64,000 bases of DNA from Patescibacteria group bacterium UBA661 (GTDB lineage Bacteria > Patescibacteriota > Minisyncoccia > Phycocordibacterales > UBA918): the NCBI GenBank assembly GCA_002299465.1, contig DBNX01000018.1:1-64000 (forward strand), read 5' to 3'. Under the pieces are notes generated by a model. The model had not been told where the DNA came from. It saw only the letters and a list, made by a program, of their open reading frames with translations, and made no database searches. Below, in pieces: positions 57,978-64,000 of the stretch; the first letter of the stretch is position 1, and the number at the start of each line of letters is the position of its first letter. The translations under genes and the position numbers were made by a program.

Positions 57978-58457
57978 TCAGCCTCCTTTTTTGATTGCAG
58001 TAAGCAACAATGATGTTCGCTTACCTTTGATTTGAACATCTGCTTCAGTGCCAACTTCTGTTCCCATGAAGGGAGAGATAATTGGTGCCCCGTACTCCAG
58101 CGTCGGTGGATCGCTCCGAAGATCGGTTTCACCATAGCCAGCAACCAGGAACTCACGCACTGAACCATCCTCGTCTTCGAGCGAAATCACATGCCCAATC
58201 TGGACATATTTTTCATCGGTAGGCGGAGAAACAAGAACCTGTTGGTCTTGCAAAGCACGAATATCGGAAATCTGACGATTGAACATCATTTCTTGACGAT
58301 TGAGTTCCTCAAACGCAAAGTTATCGTGCCAATTATCACCACCGACGTCGTATGCTTCTCCTTTCTGACTCTGTGTTTGTCGAAGTTTTTCGATCGCTTC
58401 ATTCAGTTTCTGAGTGAGCAGATCCATTCCTTTACGGGTCACATAAATTGAGGGCAC
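57978..58457 (-). CDS. GreA/GreB-family transcription factor
   Basis: The protein has 159 residues if the start is GTG 58457, which has GGAG 6 nt upstream; ATG 58463 directly abuts that SD. It has an N-terminal coiled coil (MDLLTQKLNEAIEKLRQTQSQKGEAYDVGGDNWHDNFAFEELNRQEMMFNRQISDIRALQ). A C-terminal FKBP-like domain follows (VQIGHVISLEDEDGSVREFLVAGYGETD ... APIISPFMGTEVGTEADVQI). The two acidic residues at the coil tip of true GreA are not obvious, so it may be a Gre-like accessory factor. Confidence 0.75.
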   Translation of the reverse strand: MPSIYVTRKGMDLLTQKLNEAIEKLRQTQSQKGEAYDVGGDNWHDNFAFEELNRQEMMFNRQISDIRALQDQQVLVSPPTDEKYVQIGHVISLEDEDGSVREFLVAGYGETDLRSDPPTLEYGAPIISPFMGTEVGTEADVQIKGKRTSLLLTAIKKGG

Positions 58458-58488
58458 AGTCATCTCCAAAGTTGGTTTGTCTGACAAC

Positions 58489-58517
58489 AAATTACCTGAA
58501 TCTAGACAAAATGTCAA
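58489..58517 (-). promoter_or_regulatory. Promoter of the greA-tmk unit
   Basis: On the minus strand: TTGACA (58517-58512), 17 nt, TAATTT (58494-58489). Confidence 0.6.
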
Positions 58518-58522
58518 AGTTA

Positions 58523-58551
58523 TTGACTTATATTGAATTCAGATTTACACT
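58523..58551 (+). promoter_or_regulatory. Promoter of the ribonucleotide reductase gene
   Basis: TTGACT (58523-58528), 17 nt, TACACT (58546-58551). Its -35 is only 5 nt from the -35 of the divergent greA promoter, so one regulator or RNA polymerase could influence both. Confidence 0.6.
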
Positions 58552-58599
58552 TCCCTCGGAGTGCTATCTGCACAAAAGCAAACAACTTAGGAGGCTCAA

Positions 58600-60318
58600 A
58601 TGGAGTACCTTTACAATTCTCGCTTTGCGCCTTCTCAATTCATTCAAGAAAAAATCTTGAAGAATGGGAAAATCTGCGCAGTACACGAAACTCCTGATCA
58701 AATGGTGAATCGTGTCGTCGGTGCAATCTATGCTGCCGATCAAAAATTCACTACCAGCAAGTTGGCTGGGGCGTTCGCTGATAGCATCGGGTCAATGATG
58801 GATGCTGGTAGTATTGTCTTCAGTACACCGATCATGACAAATGCTGGTAGGCTGGACTTTCGCAGGCCGCTTTCCGCCTGCACCGTTCCGCCTGTGAATC
58901 TCAATGGCGACTGGTCAAACATCCGCAAGATGGTTGATACTTACCATGCTGAGGCGATGGGAACAGGTTTCAACTTCGATATGGTCAATGATCCTGTCGA
59001 GGTATTGCTAAAACTGAACGAAATCGCTGTAGCGGGAAGCAAAAGTGGCAACGAAGATCGACCGGTTGGCAATATGGGTATTTGCTCTATCGACCATCCT
59101 CAAATCGCAAACTTTGTGGTCGCCAAATCGCTTCGTCGTGGTCTCGACTGGAAATTCAACATATCAGTCGATACCCCCGAGGTCTTCTGGTTGGCAGCAG
59201 AGTCTGCGTCAAACTGGAGACTGCGAGATGGCAGCGCAATATCTGCATCAGCACTACTCGACCTGATCGTAGAGTCAGCACATCACTGTGCTGATCCTGG
59301 GATTGTGTTCATGGATCGAATCAACCGAGACAATCCGATCCCTGGTGCGGGCAGATATATGAGTATTGCTCCATGTGCCGAAGTAGGTCTCGTGCCCGGC
59401 GAGACTTGTCAATTTGGTTACCTTAACTTGGGTGCTTTTGTGTCAAATAAGACTATCGACATAGAAGCGTTGCAATCAGTCACGGCACTGATGACACGGG
59501 CCCTGGATGATTGTCTGGAAATCAGCTTGGAAAGTTACCAAGTTGAAGAAAGCAAGGAGGTTGTAGGTTTGCGACGGAAGATAGGTATCGGCATTTGCGG
59601 CCTTGCCGACATGCTAGTGAAACTGAATATTCCGTATGACAGCGAGGAAGGCAGAGAAATCTCCAGAGACGTTGTCGCATTGATAAACTACACTTCTAAG
59701 GTAGCCTCACACGAACTAGCACAGGTTCGCGGTTCGTTTCGGGCGATGGATCTCCTTTATGGGTGTCGACACATTGAGGAACCGTCCTACGTTCAACAGC
59801 GTTACGGGAATCACTCTACACGCTGGGTAAGCGAAGCGGATTGGTACAGTCTGGGTAACAAAATTAGAAAAACCAAACAGCTCAGACACAGCACTACAAT
59901 CGCTCTGCCTCCAACGGGAAGGAGTGGGCTGGTTATCAACGCTTCACCTGGTGTTGAGCCTCTGTTCAGTTTCAAAAATCCTGACGGAGAAATCCGTGAG
60001 GTTGTGCGTCAGCTTATCCCTGATAATGAAATCTTGCAGAAGATATCAGAATCAGGGAAGATACCAGCGAGCGTATCCGAAACAACCAGACGAGTTCTTG
60101 TAACCAGTACAGACATTGCTGCAATCGATCACCTGAAAATGGTGGCGGCTCTGCAAACAGTCGTAGACGAGTCAATTTCAAAGACGATCAATCTTCGTGC
60201 CGAAGCAACGGTGTCAGAAGTGCGAGAAATCTACGAAAGCGCCTATCGTCTGGGACTGAAGGGTATGACGATGTACCGTGAAGGTTCTTCAATATCCCAA
60301 CCAGTACGACTGAAATGA
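58600..60318 (+). CDS. nrdJ: Adenosylcobalamin-type (class II) ribonucleotide reductase, short form
   Basis: The protein has 572 residues with TTAGGAGG 6 nt before the ATG. RNR barrel motifs are PIMTNAGRLDFRRPLSACTVPP (first redox Cys), GTGFNFDMV, IAPCAEVGLVPGETCQFGYLNLGAF (thiyl Cys and Glu), ALPPTGRSGLVINASPGVEPLFSF (PTG loop and GVEPLF) and GLKGMTMYREGS. Two oddities stand out. The Asn of N-x-C-x-E reads as Ala (APCAE), and no C-terminal Cys pair is present. Codon use and SD differ from the core genes. It reduces ribonucleotides and pairs logically with the adjacent thymidylate kinase. Confidence 0.8.
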   Translation: MEYLYNSRFAPSQFIQEKILKNGKICAVHETPDQMVNRVVGAIYAADQKFTTSKLAGAFADSIGSMMDAGSIVFSTPIMTNAGRLDFRRPLSACTVPPVNLNGDWSNIRKMVDTYHAEAMGTGFNFDMVNDPVEVLLKLNEIAVAGSKSGNEDRPVGNMGICSIDHPQIANFVVAKSLRRGLDWKFNISVDTPEVFWLAAESASNWRLRDGSAISASALLDLIVESAHHCADPGIVFMDRINRDNPIPGAGRYMSIAPCAEVGLVPGETCQFGYLNLGAFVSNKTIDIEALQSVTALMTRALDDCLEISLESYQVEESKEVVGLRRKIGIGICGLADMLVKLNIPYDSEEGREISRDVVALINYTSKVASHELAQVRGSFRAMDLLYGCRHIEEPSYVQQRYGNHSTRWVSEADWYSLGNKIRKTKQLRHSTTIALPPTGRSGLVINASPGVEPLFSFKNPDGEIREVVRQLIPDNEILQKISESGKIPASVSETTRRVLVTSTDIAAIDHLKMVAALQTVVDESISKTINLRAEATVSEVREIYESAYRLGLKGMTMYREGSSISQPVRLK

Positions 60319-60321
60319 GAA

Positions 60322-60352
60322 ACGCCCGGCAGGTTTGCCGGGCGTCTTTTTT
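60322..60352 (+). terminator. Terminator after the reductase gene
   Basis: ACGCCCGGC-AGGTTT-GCCGGGCGT, then CTTTTTT. Confidence 0.85.
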
Positions 60353-60950
60353 AGAAAGTGATTTCTTGGTTAAAGGCTCTTTGATTCATGATTATGTTTG
60401 TAACGCTTTTGGGTACAATTTCATCTTCGCCTAATCCGAGATCGTTAATCAGCAAATTTCTAATCTTAATTTTGCTGGCTTCTTCCTCGCCAGGCATACA
60501 CATGATTTCAACCTCGATCGCACCCCCAAAATCAGTGATCTCTTCTACCAGGATTTCCATGTCGCCAAATTCGTATATGTGACGATGCTTCTCTAGCTCA
60601 AAAAATGGTTTGAACTCTGTAGTGGCAAGTATGAGTGCGGCCTCCCGAAAATTATCAATTTTTATCTCATGCTCTTCCCACGCATTATGGTCACCTTCGT
60701 TAGTAATTGTCTTGGTGTTAAGACTAATTACTTCAGTGTCACCTTTTCGCGCAACACGCAGACGAAGACTGTATGAGCCAACTTTATCCATTTCTACATC
60801 GGCGACAGAGGTAGCTTTTTTTTCACAAAAATATACATCTTTTAGGTAAGAAGAATTTTTATATTCAGCTCCTTTTTCCTTTAACTTTTCTTGAAATCCT
60901 TTTGGATCATTCACTAAAGCACGTAATTCCACCTCAATATTTTTTTCCAT
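60351..60950 (-). CDS. CYTH-domain protein
   Basis: The protein has 199 residues from ATG 60950. The CYTH signature EKNIEVELRALV opens the protein. Paired charged strands follow (SYSLRLRVARKGDTEVISLNTKT, WEEHEIKIDNFREA, FFELEKHRHIYEFGDMEILVEEITDFGGAIEVEIM). These are typical of class IV adenylyl cyclase/thiamine triphosphatase-like tunnels that bind triphosphates. Activity could be triphosphatase or cyclase; not decidable here. Confidence 0.8.
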   Translation of the reverse strand: MEKNIEVELRALVNDPKGFQEKLKEKGAEYKNSSYLKDVYFCEKKATSVADVEMDKVGSYSLRLRVARKGDTEVISLNTKTITNEGDHNAWEEHEIKIDNFREAALILATTEFKPFFELEKHRHIYEFGDMEILVEEITDFGGAIEVEIMCMPGEEEASKIKIRNLLINDLGLGEDEIVPKSVTNIIMNQRAFNQEITF

Positions 60951-61042
60951 ATTAAACATGATTTTAACATAAATTCAGATTTTTTAGCGGTGATCACAGG
61001 ATATTGCCAGGCTAAAATGCCAAACAATGCCAAATTTTGTGA

Positions 61043-61050
61043 TGTATAAT
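61043..61050 (+). promoter_or_regulatory. -10 box of the 258-residue gene, leaderless
   Basis: TGTATAAT (perfect TATAAT 61045-61050), 6 nt before ATG 61057. No clear -35. Confidence 0.55.
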
Positions 61051-61056
61051 AGACAC

Positions 61057-61833
61057 ATGACTGTAGGAGAACAAATATACAAACAGGCAGTGGAGGCAGG
61101 ATACAGCCCTGCTTTTGCTAGTACCTTAGTTTCACCTGCAAACGAGGCTTTTAAATCAATCCAAGAGCTTTCTGGATCTCTTAAAAAACCGATGAAAATG
61201 ATGGCTGAAGCATTTAAAACTATTCAGCCTCATCTTAAAGTAATCGAGGAAATGAATCTTCCAGAAAAGCTGAAGTACTTTCAAGAACCAATTGCAGGGA
61301 TAACTCTTCCAGAACTAATTGCAGAGAGGTCATCATTAATACCAAGCTCTTTTTACGGTGAAGATAATGAATTATTGATACCTCAATATACTAACCCTGT
61401 TCAGGAAGTTCGAATTGTAAATGTAGATGAAATTGCAGGTGCCCAAATAAAACGGGAGAAGGATTATCTCGTTGGTTCATACCACCTACCGCAAAACGCT
61501 GTCTGGGAATCTCTTGAAATCCAGTTTATAGATGGTCATTTCGTAAAGGTTTCATATCTCGGTATGGAGTCAAAGAAGTTTGATTATAAGGACATGGGCT
61601 TTATCAATATGAAAACCATGCGACCAGACCATAAATGGCAATTACTCTTAGCTATAGCTGAAAATGGCGGTGCTCTCACTAATGCGAAATGGGACCGTAA
61701 GTTTGCACGAAACGTTAAATATGAGCTAAATCGGGGTCTTAAGCGTTTCTTTGGTATGTCCTCAAACCCGATTCCTCACTACACCAAGCAGCACGGCTAC
61801 CGAGTCCTCTTTACCCTCCGACCAGAAAAATAG
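61057..61833 (+). CDS. Unknown protein with probable C-terminal DNA-binding region
   Basis: The protein has 258 residues from ATG 61057. The N-terminal half is helical (FASTLVSPANEAFKSIQELSGSLKKPMKMMAEAFKTIQPHLKVIEEMNL). A middle part is beta-rich (VWESLEIQFIDGHFVKVSYLGMESKKFDY). The end (HKWQLLLAIAENGGALTNAKWDRKFARNVKYELNRGLKRFFG) resembles a winged helix. It precedes the methyltransferase cluster and shares the intergenic GTCATT boxes. No family recognised. Confidence 0.55.
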   Translation: MTVGEQIYKQAVEAGYSPAFASTLVSPANEAFKSIQELSGSLKKPMKMMAEAFKTIQPHLKVIEEMNLPEKLKYFQEPIAGITLPELIAERSSLIPSSFYGEDNELLIPQYTNPVQEVRIVNVDEIAGAQIKREKDYLVGSYHLPQNAVWESLEIQFIDGHFVKVSYLGMESKKFDYKDMGFINMKTMRPDHKWQLLLAIAENGGALTNAKWDRKFARNVKYELNRGLKRFFGMSSNPIPHYTKQHGYRVLFTLRPEK

Positions 61834-61961
61834 TCATTTGGTATGAAATGACGAAATAAAGACCTTCTGCATGTACCTGCAGAAGGTCTTTATTTTTAGA
61901 GGTTATTTTGTCATTTAATCTGATCCCCTAGAGTGAGAATGTCATTTTGTCATTCAATGAC
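61833..61961 (+). repeat. Cluster of GTCATT/AATGAC boxes around a terminator
   Basis: GTCATTT at 61833, AAATGAC at 61846, GTCATTT at 61910 and 61941, GTCATT at 61949 and AATGAC at 61956. Two pairs form dyads (61833-61852 and 61949-61961). They flank the terminator and lie before the ParB-methyltransferase gene, so they are candidate operator or ParB-type binding sites. Confidence 0.55.
61854..61895 (+). terminator. Terminator after the 258-residue gene
   Basis: An 18-bp perfect stem (61854-61871 with 61878-61895), then TTAGAGG; T-run inside the 3' arm. Confidence 0.85.
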
Positions 61962-62009
61962 GAATAAGGGTAAGAAGAGCTTAGTAAAACCCTCTTCCAC
62001 ATTCTCTTA

Positions 62010-63293
62010 ATGGAAACACAAAAGTTAACGTGGTCATCCACCACTCGTAAGGTAAAGGACCTTACACCAAATGGATACAACCCGAGAAAGATAAGCAATG
62101 ATCAAAAGCACGACCTGCAGAAATCGATTGAGCAGTTTGGTGCGGTAGTGCCAGTTGTACTGAATATCGGTTCCCGAGCTAATACCCTCATCGGAGGAGA
62201 ACAGCGACTAAAAATCTATGCTGACCTCGGCTATACCGAAGTCGAGTGTATGATCCCGTCACGAGAGCTGACTCTCGCTGAAGAGCAAGAACTAAACCTT
62301 CGTTTAAACAAAAATACAGGAGCATGGGATGAAGAGCTTTTAAAGAACTTTGATCTTTCTCTGTTGCTTGATGTGGGATTTAACGAGGATGAGATACAAG
62401 ACTTTTTTGACGATGTCGAAATTGCTGATGATGATTATGATGTTGAGAAAGGACTGGAGGAAAATGCCACTCCAAGGGTAAAGGCTGGAGAGATATGGCA
62501 ACTCGGTGACCATCGCCTACTCGTGGGCGACTCGACTGATAAAGAGTTGGTCGCTAAACTGATGGGCGAAACGAAGGCCCACTTCATCTATCAAGATATG
62601 CCCTATAACATTGGGCTTTCCTATGACAAAGGTATCAGTAACCAAAAGCAGTATGGTGGCGAGTATTCAAGCTCAAAGGACTCGATGAGTGATGAGAAGT
62701 ACTACGCTTTTATTGAAGCTAGTATTAGTACTGCCAAATCTATTGCCCACACCAATGCCCACTGGCTGTACTGGTGCGATGCTCGCAATATAGGATCAAT
62801 TCAAGATCTATACAAACAGTACGGTATTCATTTTAGGCGTGTCTGCTATTGGGTAAAGAACAACCAAAACATGACGCCTCAGGTGGCATTTAACCGAGTG
62901 CACGAGCCAGCTGTCTATGGCACTACTGGTAAAGCGTACCTAAACAATAACCTCAAGAACGTAAACGAGATCTTGAATCAGGAAGTGACGACTGGAAATC
63001 AGCTTCATAACGAGTTGCTCGATATGATCGACCTCTGGATTGTGAAGCGTGACAATGTGCAAGGGTACCTACACCCGACCCAGAAGCCGGTTGGTCTGAG
63101 CGAAAAGCCAATCAAACGATGTACCGCTCCCGGTCACGTTGTGTTCTCTGGTTTTGGTGGAAGTGGGAGCGATTTGATTGCCTGCGAGCAGTTACACCGA
63201 AAGTGGTATGGGGTTGAACAAGACCTTGTCTTTGCGAGTGTCATCATCGACCGCTGGGAGAAATTTACCAAGCTAACCGCCAAGCGAGTATGA
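62010..63293 (+). CDS. ParB-domain DNA methyltransferase fusion
   Basis: The protein has 427 residues. A ParB/sulfiredoxin-like N-terminal domain (about 15-105) has LTPNGYNPRKISNDQKHDLQKSIEQFGAVVPVVLNIGSRANTLIGGEQRLKIYADLGYTEVECMI. A methyltransferase of the N4/N6 type with circularly permuted motif order (about 155-420) has QDMPYNIGLSY as motif IV and VVFSGFGGSGSDLIACEQ as the SAM-binding motif. LHPTQKPVGL precedes the latter. Motif IV reads DMPY rather than DPPY. Such fusions are common on phages and integrative elements. It overlaps the next methyltransferase by ATGA. Confidence 0.88.
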   Translation: METQKLTWSSTTRKVKDLTPNGYNPRKISNDQKHDLQKSIEQFGAVVPVVLNIGSRANTLIGGEQRLKIYADLGYTEVECMIPSRELTLAEEQELNLRLNKNTGAWDEELLKNFDLSLLLDVGFNEDEIQDFFDDVEIADDDYDVEKGLEENATPRVKAGEIWQLGDHRLLVGDSTDKELVAKLMGETKAHFIYQDMPYNIGLSYDKGISNQKQYGGEYSSSKDSMSDEKYYAFIEASISTAKSIAHTNAHWLYWCDARNIGSIQDLYKQYGIHFRRVCYWVKNNQNMTPQVAFNRVHEPAVYGTTGKAYLNNNLKNVNEILNQEVTTGNQLHNELLDMIDLWIVKRDNVQGYLHPTQKPVGLSEKPIKRCTAPGHVVFSGFGGSGSDLIACEQLHRKWYGVEQDLVFASVIIDRWEKFTKLTAKRV

Positions 63294-64000
63294 AAACCGT
63301 AATGACTGGAGATATCTATTCTGTTGGAAGTCACATAGTTGGGTGCGGCGATTCACTCGATAAGGACTTTGTTGCCAAGGTAGTGGGTACACACAAAATT
63401 CAAGCGGTTGTGACCGATCCGCCGTATGGAGTGGCGTATGTTGAGAACAAAGTAGGAGTAGCTCAGCTTGGCAAAAAGGATGCCAAGGCTATCAAAGGCG
63501 ATCACATTCAAACTGAGTACGAATACGCTCGCTTTACCCAGTCATGGGTTGAGGCAGTATTACCTCACCTCGACTCATACAACACCTTCCATATCTTCAA
63601 CTGTGACAGTATGTTCCTCGCTCTTCGGACAGGTATGCAAACCGCAGGGCTACACTTCAGCCAGATGTTGATCTGGATTAAGAATCAGTCTGTTATGGGA
63701 CGAATGGACTATCTGCCACAGCAAGAGTTGATTGCCTATGGTTGGTATAAAAAGCACAAGCGGATTAAGGCACAAATGAGCAGTGCGATTTATCATCCGC
63801 GACCACAGAAGTCGAAGCTCCATCCTACGCAAAAACCAATAGGCCTCTTACGCCGACTTATCTTGAATGTCACTAATGTTAACGACTGTGTCTACGACGG
63901 CTTCTTAGGGAGTGGTAGTACAGCCCTTGCTTCTGAACAGCTCGGTAGAACCTGTATTGGTATTGAGCAGGATGCTGAGTATGTAGAAATATGTCTGAAG
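63290..64000 (+). CDS. Second DNA methyltransferase (partial, runs off the window)
   Basis: ATG 63290 overlaps the previous stop (ATGA), and the frame stays open to the last base (237 codons). Motifs in order are VGCGDSLDKDF, VVTDPPYGVAY (motif IV, canonical DPPY), HPTQKPIGLLRRLI and VYDGFLGSGSTALASEQLGRTCIGIEQD (SAM-binding). It has the same N4/N6 class and motif order as its neighbour but lacks the ParB domain and has an intact DPPY. No restriction enzyme is visible in the window. Confidence 0.88.
   Translation, partial: MKTVMTGDIYSVGSHIVGCGDSLDKDFVAKVVGTHKIQAVVTDPPYGVAYVENKVGVAQLGKKDAKAIKGDHIQTEYEYARFTQSWVEAVLPHLDSYNTFHIFNCDSMFLALRTGMQTAGLHFSQMLIWIKNQSVMGRMDYLPQQELIAYGWYKKHKRIKAQMSSAIYHPRPQKSKLHPTQKPIGLLRRLILNVTNVNDCVYDGFLGSGSTALASEQLGRTCIGIEQDAEYVEICLK

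Noticed and set aside
1..64000. CRISPR array or cas genes
   Set aside because: No regularly spaced direct repeats and no Cas-like proteins were seen.
1..64000. Insertion sequences or integrase genes
   Set aside because: No transposase or integrase motifs are visible, although the right end looks like mobile cargo.

Overview
The window looks like a chromosome segment from a Candidate Phyla Radiation (Patescibacteria) bacterium, most likely Parcubacteria-like. This is an inference from several signs. The ribosomal protein genes run rplC-D-W-B ... rpsS-rplV-rpsC-rplP-rpmC-rpsQ-rplN-X-E ... rpsN(zinc form)-rpsH-rplF-R-rpsE-rplO-secY with no rpmD (L30) between rpsE and rplO. Many start codons lack a Shine-Dalgarno (SD) sequence, and several ATGs sit about 6 nt after a -10 box, as in leaderless mRNAs. 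Terminators are long hairpins, the secreted proteins are of the poorly characterised CPR type, and central carbon metabolism is represented by phosphoketolase plus acetate kinase.

Layout. 1-3.9 kb: the tail of one gene and a 1250-residue secreted beta-propeller/Ig protein. 4.1-6.7 kb: rplC, rplD, rplW, rplB. 6.8-13.9 kb: an accessory block that splits the S10 operon. It holds an ECF sigma factor, its membrane-anchored partner, a secreted LCAT-type hydrolase and three tandem paralogous membrane proteins. 14.2-22 kb: the rest of the S10/spc ribosomal genes and secY. 22-25.4 kb: three nucleotide kinases of different types, methionine aminopeptidase and a long NDP kinase. 25.4-29.8 kb: a probable 6S RNA, a beta-CASP RNase, infC-rpmI-rplT and a DUF1295 membrane enzyme. 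29.8-34.6 kb: a palindromic divergent promoter, a SET-domain protein and the phosphoketolase-acetate kinase pair. 34.6-38.5 kb: an antitoxin with a decayed toxin, tmRNA, smpB and ftsH. 38.5-44.8 kb: a MacAB-like export system, tRNA-Ile(UAU) and recG.

From about 42.4 to 53 kb the character changes. Small genes of unknown function are preceded by near-consensus sigma-70 promoters and strong SD sites, and are mixed with structured non-coding RNA candidates. The most striking is a transcript of roughly 520 nt on the minus strand (about 52358-52879). It starts at a near-consensus promoter and contains at least eight perfect helices, but no convincing ORF at its start. This is my best candidate for something undescribed.

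53-64 kb: a TrmB regulator with its own palindromic operator, a large GNAT-tailed protein, a vanW gene broken by one stop codon, and a nucleotide-metabolism unit (thymidylate kinase, GreA-like factor, B12-type ribonucleotide reductase) with strong SD sites. It ends with a CYTH protein and two DNA methyltransferases, one fused to a ParB domain and preceded by repeated GTCATT boxes; the second runs off the window. This end looks like mobile or phage-derived cargo.

All calls rest on reading the sequence; no database or structure search was run.
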